This document shows positions 1 through 10,829 of a stretch of DNA of 64,000 nt, in pieces. The DNA is from Amborella trichopoda. Its lineage: Eukaryota > Streptophyta > Magnoliopsida > Amborellales > Amborellaceae. The stretch covers positions 876,492-940,491 of the forward strand of contig NW_006497672.1 of NCBI RefSeq assembly GCF_000471905.2. Direction: 5' to 3'. The notes beneath the pieces were generated by a model. It saw nothing but the letters and a program-made list of their open reading frames with translations, did no database searches and was not told the origin of the DNA. The translations under genes and the position numbers were made by a program. Positions within the stretch are counted from its first letter, which is position 1; each line of letters starts with the position of its first letter.

Positions 1-852
1 AATGACCCAGAAATCAGAAAAATTGCTTAGACGACAAATCGAGGTTTCTGCTAAAATACCACATCCTTAAGAAGTCAATCAAAAACAAGAAAGCCATGAC
101 GACATGCCAAAGATGCTCCTAAAGAAGCATAAATGTCAAGCCCGGTCAAAACCTGCCATCGACTTCAGGGTGAAGCTCCTCAAGGTTCCCAGTCACTTTG
201 TAGTCTAGACATTTCAGGCAGGCCACCAGACACTCCTGTCTAGGCGCAGTTAAGACTGGGTCTCACACCCCAATGAGGCCGCCTCGCCAAAAGAGGTACC
301 TTTCTTGTCAAAGCTAACCCGGTGTAGCTGCACATATGCCCACTAAGGGCTCCATCGCTGCCTATCCAAGACATAACCTCAGACATGGAGCTCAACCAAA
401 AGGCACGGTCTCAGACGTGGACCTCCACCAAAAGAGCCAAACAAAATCTGACTGATTGGGAAGAAAGCCATTGAGCAAGGTCTCCCGATTGCAAACAAGA
501 CTGGATTCTAACCGACTGGGTCTACAAGCCCTTAAGCAAGGCCCCCAGCTATTGGAACAAAAACTATGAGCTACTGAAGTGCATCTAGAAACCCTTATGC
601 AAGGCCCCCACTAGTAGCTCAAAGTCTCTTCTCCCCCAAATCCTCGACAGAACAAAGTCTACAAGCCCTTAAACAAGGCCCCCAAACGTCAAGCACCTTG
701 GTCACCCCTCTGGGAAGCAGCTTCACACAATTTCCCCTTTAGCAATCATGTGATCCGGTGGCTAGGAAGAAAAAGAAAGCCGAAGGACTAGTTTTGATTC
801 CAAATGTTGTCCTTTTCGCTTCTCTTAAAGTACAACATTCGGCAGGGCAAGC
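1..852 (+). mobile_element. Element B1, 3' end of internal region (noncoding)
   Basis: This stretch matches, in order and with divergence, the last part of the internal region of element B2 (about 53100-53854). Shared landmarks include an AAATGTTGTC block and ACATTCGGCAG just before the LTR. No open reading frame of note is present. A phrase of about 26 bp, roughly CTACAAGCCCTTAAGCAAGG followed by CCCCCA, recurs at 521-547, 585-610 and 658-684. The 5' remainder of B1 lies outside the window. Confidence 0.7.
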
Positions 853-898
853 TGTTGAAGGGTATTTTTCGACACTTGTTATCCCCGGTACGCATAAG
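853..898 (+). mobile_element. Element B1 3' LTR, first 46 bp, cut by element A
   Basis: The sequence starts TGTTGAAGG and aligns with the starts of both B2 LTRs (37701 and 53855). The alignment breaks exactly at the ATAAG duplication and resumes at 29174-29179, where the downstream B LTR sequence continues. Element A therefore interrupts this LTR 46 bp from its start. Confidence 0.75.
894..898. repeat. Target site duplication ATAAG, left end of the A array
   Basis: ATAAG lies directly before the first TG of the A array, and an identical ATAAG lies directly after its last CA (29174-29178). Five bp is the normal duplication length for gypsy integrases. Confidence 0.85.
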
Positions 899-2186
899 TG
901 TAGACAATCGCTTTAAATATGGCAAGTTCTATGGCTCTCTTAGACCCTTAGGATCAAATTGGCCTAGTAAACTAAAAATCTATAGGTCACAATATTTACC
1001 CTGTGAGATGGAACCATTCTGCCCAGAACCCAGCAGATGCCTGTTTTTACCCGAAATCCAATAAACACGCTATTTTACAGAAAAAATATTTAAAGATAGT
1101 AAAAAATGACCCAAATTTTATCTAAGAGCTTAACAAGAGGCTGAGGAGGACACCAAAATTGAAAAACATCAATTTGGACAAGTTTTGGCTTGGGCGACAT
1201 GGGGCGTGTCGCCCAGGCGACAAAGGGCGTGTCCCCCAAGTCATTTTGCAAATTCCCTATTTTATAGAAAAAATCATTAAAAGTAGTAAAAAAATCTGTT
1301 TTCACCCAACTATTTTTTGGTAGCTTCACAAGAGGCTATGGAACACACCTAAAAATAAAATTTTCAATTTGGACAAGTTTTGGTTTGGGCGACACGTGGC
1401 ATGCCGCCAAGGATATACGACCCGTGCCGCCCCGACCCGTTTTTCCCCAAACAAACTTTTATCATTTTTCGTGTTTTTAGGGTCATCTTGTGGGCTGTTT
1501 TGCTGCGTGATGCTATCCGCATCGATCAAATCCAAATTTAAAAAAAATAAAAGATTGGTTTGACCAAGGGATTTGTTGATTATGTAATAACTTTGCCCCC
1601 AACAAATCCTACATTCAAATGAACTCACTTTGGGTGACCGTAAAAGGATGAAAAAAGAGAGTGTTGAGGAGGGACGAGACTTTTAAAAACTTTAGGCTGG
1701 AAGAGAAATCCTAGGAGAGTAGATAAACCTTCTCTGAGAAAACCCTACCCCTCATCTTAAGCCTAAGTAAACCTAGATCTCTAGGGCACAACAACCCTAG
1801 TTATAGAACCATCTCCCGGGCACAAGCACCCTGGGCATCACAAATCTGCTGGTCAACATCCGGATCAGAGAGGCAAAGAGGATGCTGGTGCTGATACGGG
1901 AGAGTCCTCGAAGGCTCGGGAGTCCAGAGCCAACTGGCCCGGTTTGGTATTTTAATTTTATTTTGATATTTTTTTATTATTTTTCTTTAAAAAATCATGT
2001 TTTTGATTCCTTGGATCACGTTGGCTCCACCACAGATCTGCTCGTTTCTTAGCACATCTGATCGTAGATCTGAATTCGATTGTTCCCACTTTCTCTACCA
2101 TTATGCTTTCATTTATTTTTATCAGTTGAAAGTGTCATATTTGAGAGATTTACATTGTTAGATCGCTCGATTCAGCGCGATAAACA
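899..2186 (+). mobile_element. Family A LTR 1 (outer left)
   Basis: It begins TGTAGACA and ends AAACA, just before the primer binding site. At 1288 bp it is about 90 bp shorter than the other two. The shortfall comes from fewer copies of a GC-rich palindromic motif and from small deletions in the T-rich block near 1955. It is visibly the most diverged of the three LTRs. Confidence 0.88.
1190..1445 (+). repeat. GC-rich palindromic motif cluster in LTR 1
   Basis: GGGCGACA...TGTCGCCC-type inverted repeats occur around 1193-1245 and again at 1387-1440, in an otherwise AT-rich LTR. The same motif recurs in LTR 2 (14210-14335), LTR 3 (about 28100-28400) and the leaders (2476-2540, 2790-2850, 15386-15450). 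Copy number differs between the LTRs. Confidence 0.7.
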
Positions 2187-2189
2187 GTT

Positions 2190-2207
2190 TGGCACCCATC
2201 GTGGGAT
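2190..2207 (+). other. Primer binding site, tRNA-Lys type
   Basis: TGGCACCCATCGTGGGAT starts 3 bp after the LTR. From memory of plant tRNA-Lys(CUU), whose 3' end pairs with TGGCGCCCACCGTGGGGC, there are 4 differences in 18, all C-to-T or G-to-A type. Confidence 0.75.
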
Positions 2208-3771
2208 TCATCGAGCGTGATAAGAGCATCAAAATTTCAAAAATCAAATAATTTTTTGAAACTTTGTCGAAATGTTCTAAGTACCATTTTGTGACTGTTA
2301 CCAAAGTTTCAAGTCAAAATAAAATATTTAAATATACAAAAAAATATTTTTCTGTTAGATCTGTTGTCGCTTTATTTTAATTTATTTTCATAAAAAAAAA
2401 ATTTATTTGTTGTTTCTCCAAGTTTACGTTAATATTATTTTATCAATATCTACAAAAAAAAATATAATTATTTCGGGTGACATGGGTCGTGCTGCCCAGG
2501 TCCAAGGCGACATGCTCTCTAGTTCTCACCGTCGCCCAATTCAATTTTTTTTTGAAATTTTGTAGGCTGTGTTCTAGAACTTGTTTGTGACTGCTGAAAA
2601 ACATTTAGACCAAAATAAAATTTTTAAAAAAACCAAAAACATATTTTGCTTGATACAGGTATGTTCTATCGGTTGTTCTTTTATTTCACTTTGTTTTAAT
2701 TTTATTTCATCAAAAAGTCTGATTTTTCTACTTTGCAAATTTTAGTAGCCTTATTTCATCAAGATCAACAGGATAAAAAAAAAAAAAATTTGGCCAACAC
2801 GACCAGTGCCGCCTCAGCGACATGGTCCGTGCCCAATCACACAGGTCCCAAAAAATTTCTAGGAGCCCCCAAGCCTGTTCCAGAGCCTTTTTTTGTGCTT
2901 GTTCACCAATTTTTGGCTTAAAATGAATTTTTTACAAATAAAAAAATATATATTTTGCTTCAGATAAGTCTGTCCTCCTCCTGACTTTTTTTTTTATTTT
3001 AATTTATTAATTTTGGCTGAAACTATTTTTCCCTACTTTCACCATGCTTAGTCTAACTGTATTTCATCAAAGTTAAAAAAAAGATAAAAGAAATTTTTTT
3101 TAATAAAGAGATAAATATACAACGAGGGCTGCTCGCACCCTCCCTGAACTGTGTCCCGTTCGAGTCACCCACGATTTGGGCCATGCTCGATTTAGCACAG
3201 ACTATGCCTGATCTCACTGCTTTGATCATACATTCTTAGCGGTTCCTCACCCCTCCATCTATATTGTGCCTCGAGCGAGTTTCGTCTCGAAGCGCGCATT
3301 GCTAGGCGCGATCAGCGTCGAGCACTTAGTTTTTTTCTTCCTTATTGTGTGCCGGTGTGCTGGACTTTATTTTCATTTGTGTGCTTCCTTACACACTCTA
3401 GCACACACTGACCAGGAATCCTAGAAAACCAGAAATTTTTTTTTTCGAAAACTCCCAAAATCTACGTTAACGGCATGAGGGGAACCCAACTTTGAGAGTC
3501 GAGGAGGTTGGGATTTGCGTAACTTTAACTATGAGCACCCCTCCATAATCCTTTGCCTCAAAGAAACTCCGTGTATAGTAGGACCTGACAAAATCCTATA
3601 ATAGGAGGCGTGGACCTATATCAGCCTAGCTGCATTTCAGTAGTTAGGAATCCACTCTCAAGCCAAACCTACCTAAACAACTTTACTAGGTCAAACGTTT
3701 TCGTGTGCTTGCATGCTTATTTCTGATTGGTTGATCTTAGATCTTAGCCCGGACCCGCCTTTGGTCAAAGT
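2208..3771 (+). mobile_element. Family A leader, copy 1 (noncoding)
   Basis: This is AT-rich untranslated leader between the primer site and gag. It contains two more copies of the GC-rich palindromic motif (2476-2540 and 2790-2850) and homopolymer A and T runs. No supported reading frame was seen. It aligns throughout with 15121-16678. Confidence 0.7.
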
Positions 3772-4216
3772 AGAACTCTGGGTCCAAGTTCAGGCTTTTA
3801 CCTAGCCTAGCCTAGGTCCGAACCAGGTTCACACCCAAGTCCGAACCTAGGTCCCCTCTTGGTCCAAGCAGAAAGCTCATTCCTGGCTCATCTTTGATCC
3901 ATTCCGGGTCCACACCTGGTTTGATCATTAAAACTCTATGGGTCCAAGTCCAGACTGTACTCAGTCAATCCTAGGTCCGAACCAGGTTCACACCCAGGTC
4001 CGAACCTAGGCCCCCTCTTGGTCTGAGCTGAAGGCTCGTTCCTAGTTCAATCTTGATCTAGTTCGGGTGCACATCCGGTCTGAGTTTCAAACCCGTCTAG
4101 GTCCAAGCCTGGGCTTGCACCCAGCTCAGTCCAGGTTTGAACCATGCACACACCCAGGTTCGAACCTAGACCCACTCTTGGTCCTAGCCGAGCCTCGCAC
4201 CCATCTAGTCTAGATC
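3772..4216 (+). repeat. Leader tandem repeat, about 160 bp x 3, copy 1
   Basis: Three imperfect units begin near 3775, 3936 and 4093. Each carries GGTCCAAG, GGTTCACACCCA, GTCCGAACCTAGG and CTCTTGGTC in the same order. The third unit is truncated. The corresponding array in copy 2 is at 16679-17105. Confidence 0.75.
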
Positions 4217-4284
4217 TTAGTTTAGGTTCTAGCATAGGTCTAATCTTAGAGTTGCCTCTAAATCTAGACTAGGCTTACCCTAGT

Positions 4285-5480
4285 TTAAGTGAGATAGGCT
4301 TCCAGGCTGCCCTCAAAATTCTAGTTGACTTAGGTTACACAGTTCATGCCCCAGTTCATGGGTTGGTCCAAAACCAACTTAATAGCATAGGTCAACCCAT
4401 AGCACAACTGAGTCAATCGATTCTTCAATCGGTCCCTCCTATGTATTTTGTCCAACCAACCATGCAATTTTCGCAACCGGTGGCGATGCCTATGGGTCAG
4501 TATGCCCCACAAGGACAAATGTGTCAAACCGCCCTGGTAATTGCGGCTCATCTGTCACAGGACCAAGCAGACCAACATCTACCCCAAGTCTTGACTCATC
4601 AGTCCATGCTTGGGAGCCCACCGACTGGTGGGCCTACTCTCTTGTCGAATACCCAACAAGAAGGCACCTTAAAAGTGATACAAGATATGCTTATAAGGAT
4701 GGGTATGCATGAAATCCTACCCCCAAAGGCTTATGTTCATGAGACCCTTGGAGGCATGGAAGACCTTCCCCCTGGATTTGTCATCACAGAGTTTAAAAAA
4801 AACTTCAATGGGAAGAGTGACCCAGATATTCACGTCAACACATACCTCCTATCCGTCCGAGCCTTATGAAACAAGCTTAACCAGTTGAAGGCCATATTTT
4901 CACAAACTTTGACTGGTGAGGCATTAAATTGACATCGGAGAGTAATGACCACTCAAAAACACATAACTTCAGACGAAATGATCAACCAGTTCATCTCTCT
5001 TTACCATGGGTCTTTCCTTGGGTGAGCTCTGTGCAACCAAACAAAACCCAGGAGAATTCTTTTTTAGGATTTTATCAGTCGATTTTGCGAGGCAGCGATG
5101 CGGGTCATCGAATGTCCACTTACGAACCTAGCTAAATCTCCATGGCCTTAGAAAATGCAGCTCCTAAATACAGGACCTTCTTTAGCCAGGGAATTATCCC
5201 CCACTCTTTCGACTCCATGATCGAGTGGGTGGCATGACATGAAAGGGCGAGAGGGACACCCCTCAATACTAGGCCCGATAACAAACCCATCATGAGTCCC
5301 CAAAATGAAAATAAGAGCAATGGCAAGGGGAAAGCTTCCTGTCAGGTTAACGAAATTGTAGTTAACGGACCGGCTCAAGGATCATCCACCAAGCATAATA
5401 ATAGGAATCAAAATCGAAGAGATCAGCCTAGAGCTAAAGCTCAAAATAATGATCGACAGTGAGAGGACAACTTCTCCGCT
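4285..5480 (+). pseudogene. gag: Family A gag, copy 1 (5' truncated, broken)
   Basis: Gag would form the capsid of the cytoplasmic virus-like particle. The readable parts are 4363-4868 in one frame, with PPGFVITEFKKNFNGKSDP leading into the conserved gag core, and then broken frames to about 5140 that keep the 'F..LYHGS...LGEL' region. About 665 bp of the N-terminal part present in copy 2 (17197-17862) is missing; the junction lies near 4287 with a TTA microhomology. An in-frame stop at 4867 and later frameshifts end translation. A further block of about 155 bp near 5485 is also missing compared with copy 2. Assignment as gag rests on position and similarity to gypsy gag, and no intact protein can be made. 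Confidence 0.75.
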
Positions 5481-6760
5481 CTCAAAATAACAAGCGGGTG
5501 ATTGAAGGGTTGATTAATAGGGGCGACATCACTGTCGGACCTAGAAGTCAACCTTTTGAAGAACCTAATCAAAAGATGGGTATCTTCACAAACCCTCTCA
5601 CCAAAAATATGGCCACAACGACGGAATAAACGGGAGCTCCGAGTAACTCAAAGGAGGATGTTATCATTCACATGATTGAAAACGGAAACAAAGAGGATAA
5701 TCCTAGCTAATTCATATTTTCTTGTGATCATCATCTCCAAGAAGTTGAGGAAGATCTTTTGAGTCTTCTTACAGGAAATTCCTCTTCCCCAAACTCTGAT
5801 GATCCTCCTAAGTGGGACCAGTATGATGAAGATGATGCCCTCGAGATTGACATGGTCAAAGCTGATGAAAAGAGATCGTCTTCCAAACAAGGGGCCAACA
5901 CCCAGAGGTCTCCCATTACTATCACTAGGACTGACCTTATCGAGCTCCAGACAGGTGAAATTGATTCCTTAACCTGAAGAGGTCAGGTGTTCAAACCCAT
6001 CCAGTTGATGGCGGACACTCTTGATGAAAGAATGGTTCAATAGCCAGACCACCGGCAGCGGTTGCAGATCATGAACCTAATAAAAGAACTCAAGGATCAG
6101 CAACCACCTATGATCTACCGACTCATCTTGGGAAGATCCAGGCTCAAATCTCCCTCTTGGAGCTGCTTGCGAATTCGTCGGCACATAGAGCACAAATTGA
6201 AAAGGTTCTTGCTGAGACTCACATCTCGAGCAACACACAGCCGGAAGAGTTGTGCGGTATGATCAAACAACTAATGGCACCAACGCCAATCATGTTTATG
6301 GATGATCACATCCAGGCTAATGTCAATCGCTTTCACGTCCAACCTCTTCATACCACTATTTTCATGAAAGGATATGAGATAAGGAGAGTGTTGGTTGACA
6401 ATGGGGCATCCCTGAATATATATGCCCTATGAGTGAAGCAGATAGGCAAAAGTCAGGATGACTTCGAGCTGTGCCAGTTATTTATCATCACATATGACGG
6501 AACCAAGAGGAAAGCTGAAGGCATATTGCCTCTCACACTCAAGATCGGTCCCACTATCCAGGTGATAAAAGTTTATGTCTTAGACATAAAACCTTCATTC
6601 AACATGTTGCTAAACAGACCATGGCTACATGAGAACCTCGTGGTCACCTCAACACTCTATGAATGCCTCAAGTTTCCAATTAAAAATGGCATTGCAAAGG
6701 TATGTGTTGAACCCCCTTCCTATTCCAATTCCAACAGACATAGCGAAAAGCTGGTCATAG
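5481..6760 (+). pseudogene. Family A gag-pol linker and aspartic protease, copy 1
   Basis: The protease would cleave the Gag-Pol polyprotein. A low-complexity acidic linker (5490-6150) precedes the protease domain. The active-site motif VLVDNGASLNI has its catalytic Asp codon at 6397-6399. The flap-side partner motif LLNRPWLHE is at about 6607-6634. The frame breaks at 6420-6433, where copy 2 has two bases fewer in an AT run (AATATATATG against AATATATG), so protease residues continue in the next frame from 6433. Catalytic residues are present but the gene is broken. Confidence 0.78.
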
Positions 6761-6839
6761 GAGTCAAGCTCGGAGAAATTTCGCTTGCTTCCTTCGAGCA
6801 AGCTGATTGTTCTACTTTACGCCAAGAGGTCGGTGACCC

Positions 6840-7559
6840 CGTTCCTCAAATTTTGCAAACTTTCACATCAATGAAGGAGATCATCTATTGCCAACATCGA
6901 TATGGCTTCGGGTCCCTCAAAGCCTGGCACATGCTCTTCTCCCAAGGCTTCCAACCTGGTTCTGGTTTGGGAAGTCAAGAGCAAGGAGTAAAGGAACTGA
7001 TTTCTGCATCACCAGAAGCCAAAACTGGAAAAGGGGATCGAAGAGGGCTCAGGTGTACTCTCACCCTATATCAAATCCGGATAAAGCCTTCAAGCCCTTC
7101 ATGCTTCATATTAGGGGGCATTCAAAGCCTCGATCCTGTCAATACCCATCCTTTAAAATGGCCAAAAGTGATCCTTGATTCCCTAATAGGAAATAACTCT
7201 TCTCCCACATCTCAGCACACACAAGAACTAGGAATTGAATACCTTTTCGCTGATATGGATTTGAAGGTATGCACAATCGGCTCCAATACAGCCAAGGGTG
7301 CTCATCCACCAACACCTACCCAGGGACAAATTTGGTCGATCATTCCTTTATCTCGAGAATTGCTGGAAGCATACTAGCGGCACCTCCACATCTCGGTGCT
7401 AAAAAATTGATACGCGCAGGGTGGCCATTTAACCGCCCTGCGCATCCAGTCCCCAATATTTCTCTAGCGAGTCTCATAAGGGACACCTCTTGCGACATTT
7501 CAAAAACCGTGGAAAATTCAAAACCTGATAATGATGAGAATAATGAAAACAAATTTTAA
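6840..7559 (+). pseudogene. G-patch-bearing linker between protease and RT, copy 1
   Basis: The frame from the protease continues to 7374. About 6928-6996 encodes MLFSQGFQPGSGLGSQEQG, which fits the glycine-rich G-patch pattern (hydrophobic, GF.PG.GLG...QG). G-patches are nucleic-acid-binding modules, known at the protease C-terminus of some retroviruses. Downstream is a basic stretch (KTGKGDRRGLR) and then a region with no recognised domain, entered in a second frame (7269-7556). The role in this element is inferred; copy 2 keeps the same motif at 20670-20705. Confidence 0.65.
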
Positions 7560-8600
7560 AAAATGGCTCTCACTCAAGATAGCCCAATACCGTGCATAAT
7601 ACTCAAGATGATGATTTGGACAACCAAGATGAAGATCAAGAGAGTCAAGAGTCTGAAGAAATCTCTCAACCAGAGGAACTTACTTCTCATGTTGAGCAAT
7701 GAAAGAAGAGGTTTGATGGTGACCCAACGGCTATCATCGAAGAGACGATAGACGTAAACCTAAGAACTGAGAAGGACCCAAGGTTAACCAGGATTGGAAC
7801 CTCCTTATCTTCTGAAGAGCAAAAAAATGTGATTTCCTTTCTCAAGGAATATCGCTATGTCTTCGCCTGGTCATATGATGATATGTCAAGGGTAGATCCC
7901 ACATTGATACAACTTAGTATTTAATGAAGGGGCAAGGCCTGTAAGATAGAAGCTTTGACAAAAAAAGACATGTCCCAATGACAATTTTCCATTACCAAAT
8001 ATAGATGCCTTAGTCGACAACACTACAGGGCACGAGATGCTGTCATTCATGGATGGTTTCTTGGGTTACAACCAAATCCTCATGGTAGAAGAAGACCGAA
8101 CTAAGACGTCATTCATAACGCAATGGGGAACCTATTGTTACAAAGTCATGCCCTTCGGTTTGAAAAACGCAAAAGAAACTTATCAACGGGCAATACTAGC
8201 ATCTTCCATGATCTAATGCATACCATTATCGAAGAATCTATCTANNNNNNNNNNNNNNNNNNNNAGAGACTCCAGAAACATCAACTCAAACTCAATCCAA
8301 AAAAATGTGTCTTTAAAGTAGAATCCGACAAATTACTAGGCTTTATAGTGAGCCAAAGAGGCATTGAGGTTGACCTGTCAAAAATATGAGCCATCATTAA
8401 AATGGCTCCTCCCCGAAACATCAGAGAAATCTGTGAGCTTCAAGGTCGCATACAAGCCCTTAGGCATTTCATTTCACAACTGGCAGATAAGTGTGCACCA
8501 TTCAGTAGACTCTTAAGAAGGACACCCCATACATATGAGACAATGAATGTCAAGAAGCGTTCGATCAAATCAAGGAGTACCTCACCAAGCTTCCCATCTT
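7560..8600 (+). pseudogene. Family A reverse transcriptase, copy 1 (deleted and gapped)
   Basis: RT would copy the element RNA into DNA in the virus-like particle. The N-terminal connection DVFAWSYDDM-like sequence is at about 7855-7885. After it, 159 bp present in copy 2 (21641-21799) is missing, removing the first RT motifs, with AAGAC at the junction (7965-7969). Surviving parts are NFPLPNIDALVDN (7980-8020), FMDGF, TSFITQWGTYCYKVMPFGLKNA (across frames, 8108-8170), a 20-N gap at 8245-8264 where the catalytic YxDD should lie, and the thumb-like segment LQKHQLKLNPKKCVF from 8268. Stops and frameshifts make it nonfunctional. Confidence 0.8.
8245..8264. other. Assembly gap (20 N)
   Basis: The gap lies within RT at the place where the catalytic YxDD block is expected. 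Twenty N is probably a placeholder length, since the homologous gap in copy 2 is 242 bases. Confidence 0.95.
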
Positions 8601-8990
8601 GAGTCCTCCTAGTCTAGATAAACCCATGTTCCTATACATGTTAGTGAAGGACAAGACCATGGGAGCAATGTTAGGACAATATAATGACCATGGAAAAGAA
8701 CAAACGATATAATATAGCAGCAAAACCATGATCGACTATGAGACAAGATACACGGATGTGGAGAAACACTGCTTAACACTTATGTGGGCCATACCGAAAC
8801 TAAGACATTATGTCAAGCTTATATAAAAAATTGACCCACTCAAGTACCTATTAGAGAGGCCAATCCTCAACGAACGTTTGACGAAGTGGAGAATGCTATT
8901 GAGCGAGTTCGAGATCGAGTATGTCACTCAAAAATTGGTCAAAGGACAAGCCATTACTGACCACATAGTTGAACACGCACTGCTAGACAA
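8601..8990 (+). pseudogene. Family A RNase H (first domain), copy 1
   Basis: This domain degrades the RNA strand of the RNA-DNA hybrid. Visible parts are PMFLYMLVKDKTMGAMLGQ at about 8625-8680, a stop where QYSSK would be expected (8710), YETRYTDVEKHCLTLMWA (8740-8790), and from 8878 KWRMLLSEFEIEYVTQ followed by KGQAITDHIVEHAL. That last segment is the tail typical of gypsy RNase H running into a connection. About 15 bp is lost near 8818 compared with copy 2, which still reads LRHYVLSHYVNLI there. Confidence 0.75.
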
Positions 8991-9600
8991 TATTCCTGTT
9001 AACACGGATCTCCCTGATGAGAACCTTCGCACAATTGGGGACTCGATTTGGGAGCTATTCTTCGATGGGGCAAAGAACGAATATGGGTCAGGTATAAGAG
9101 TCATACCATGCTCACCCTGGAAGATTTTAATGCCAATAGCCCTCAGATTGAATTTCCCATGTACCAATAACGTTACTGAATACGAAGCCTTGATAGTCAG
9201 GCTTGAGAATTCCATGGGAATAAAAATCCAGCAAATACAAGTGATTGGTGACTCTTTACTCGTCATAGACCAAGTTCAAGGGATTTGGAAGATGAAAGAA
9301 GAAAAGCTCAAACCCTATCAAGAAAAGCTGGAAAAGATGATTTCATTTTTAAGAAAATCACCTTTCAGCACGTAACTAGGGAAAATAATCGGTTCGTCGA
9401 TACGGTTGCAACCATTGCTTCAATGGTTGATATTCCTCCAGAAATCACCACGCTACCATTCTACATCAAGAACAAACATGACCCTTCCCCACCAAGGATA
9501 AAAAATGAAATAGAGCAAGAAAATGAGAATGATGGGGAAGCGTCTCTCGTGGCTTCAAATGCGTTAGTTAAGGCAAAACCGTAGTTCCACGATGTTTTTT
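8991..9600 (+). pseudogene. Second (archaeal-like) RNase H domain, copy 1
   Basis: WELFFDGAKNEYGSGIRV (about 9049-9100), NNVTEYEALIVRLE (9167-9208) and VIGDSLLVIDQVQG (9241-9282) form a second complete set of RNase H acidic residues: D in FFDGA, E in TEYEAL and D in GDS. An extra RNase H of this kind between RNase H and integrase is a known mark of the plant Tat lineage. The reading frame shifts near 9300, then continues as HVTRENNRFVDTVATIASMV to 9581. Of all family A domains in copy 1, this one looks the least damaged. Confidence 0.78.
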
Positions 9601-9699
9601 CCCTACTAAAAGATGGGTTATGCCCCGAAGGAGCCATCAAAAAAGAAAACGAAGCTCTTCTAAGGTTTTCTATGGGATTCTAAATAAGAGGTAATCTCT

Positions 9700-10829
9700 T
9701 ATTCAAAAAGTCCTTTAATGGCATCATTCTACAGTACCTCGATCAGCCAGAAATTGACCAAGTACTAACAGAGTTGCACAATGAAGGAGGTCATTCTGGG
9801 GCAGTCGCCTTAACTCAGAAAATTACGCACCAAGGCTATTACTTGACCACCATGGCAGATGATTGCTGGAAGTTCATTAGGAGGTGTCCCAAATGTCAAC
9901 TCTATAGAGACCTCATCCATGCACCATCTGTATCACTCAACTCAACATTGCCCGAATGGCCAATCGCCATGTGGGATCTTGATATCATTCCAGTGATTTC
10001 ACTAAAAGACTCAAACGACCACCATTTTAAATTAACGACTACATAATATTTCACCAAATGGGTAGAGGCCACATCATTTGTTAATATTGATGGCCAACAT
10101 GTTGCTCGTTTCATAAAGAATAACATCGTATTCAGATTCGGTGTTCATGAGTCAAACATCACTGACAATGGATCCAATCTAAAAAATCAAAAGGTCACTA
10201 AGGTGTGCAAAAAGTTTGAGATAACACAGAAATTCTCCACACCTTACTACCCTCAAGGAAACGAACAAGCAGAAGTCACAAATAAAGGATTTCTTAGAAT
10301 CATATACAAAATAATAGAAGGTGGGAAAGATTGGCACGAAGAGCTAAACAACGCCCTATGGGCCTACCGGACAACTGAGAAGACTCCTACTGGTATGACC
10401 CCATACTCATTGGTGTATGGTATGGAAGCAGTGCTACCCATCGAGGTTGAGATACTGTCCCTCTGAGTGCTTATTCACAAAAATACAGATGAGGAATAAA
10501 AGATTGAAGCATGAATCACTGCCCTCGTTGCTTTGGATGAAAAACGACTACGAGAAACAAAAAATATCATTGTTTACTAGCATAGAATCGAGATGGCGTA
10601 GCAAAGGAAAGTTGTTCCTCGACAGTTCAAAGAAAGGGATATGGTACTCAAGAAAATCTTCCACACTCCTGCAAATCCACATGCTTTACGCAAGTTCAAA
10701 CGTAATTGGGAGGGGCCATTCGTGGTTACCCAAGTGTACTCAAGAAATTCTTGTAAGATAAAAAATCAGGAGGGGTACGAACTCAACGACCCCATTAATG
10801 CAATATATCTCAGAAAATACTATCCGTAA
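9700..10829 (+). pseudogene. Family A integrase, copy 1
   Basis: Integrase would insert the DNA copy into the chromosome. The zinc-binding part is at 9770-9905, with H in LHNEGGHSG and C..C in CPKCQLY. The catalytic core keeps all three acidic residues: D in WDLDII (9975), D in ITDNGSNL (10161) and E in YPQGNEQAE (10250-10275). It is interrupted by a stop at 10044-10046 and frameshifts near 10466. The C-terminal part (10641-10826) reads KFKRNWEGPFVV and ends YLRKYYP at a TAA (10827-10829), which closes the polyprotein. There is no sign of a chromodomain. Confidence 0.82.

Noticed and set aside
804..1064. Open frame across the B1-A junction
   Set aside because: It crosses two unrelated elements and matches nothing.
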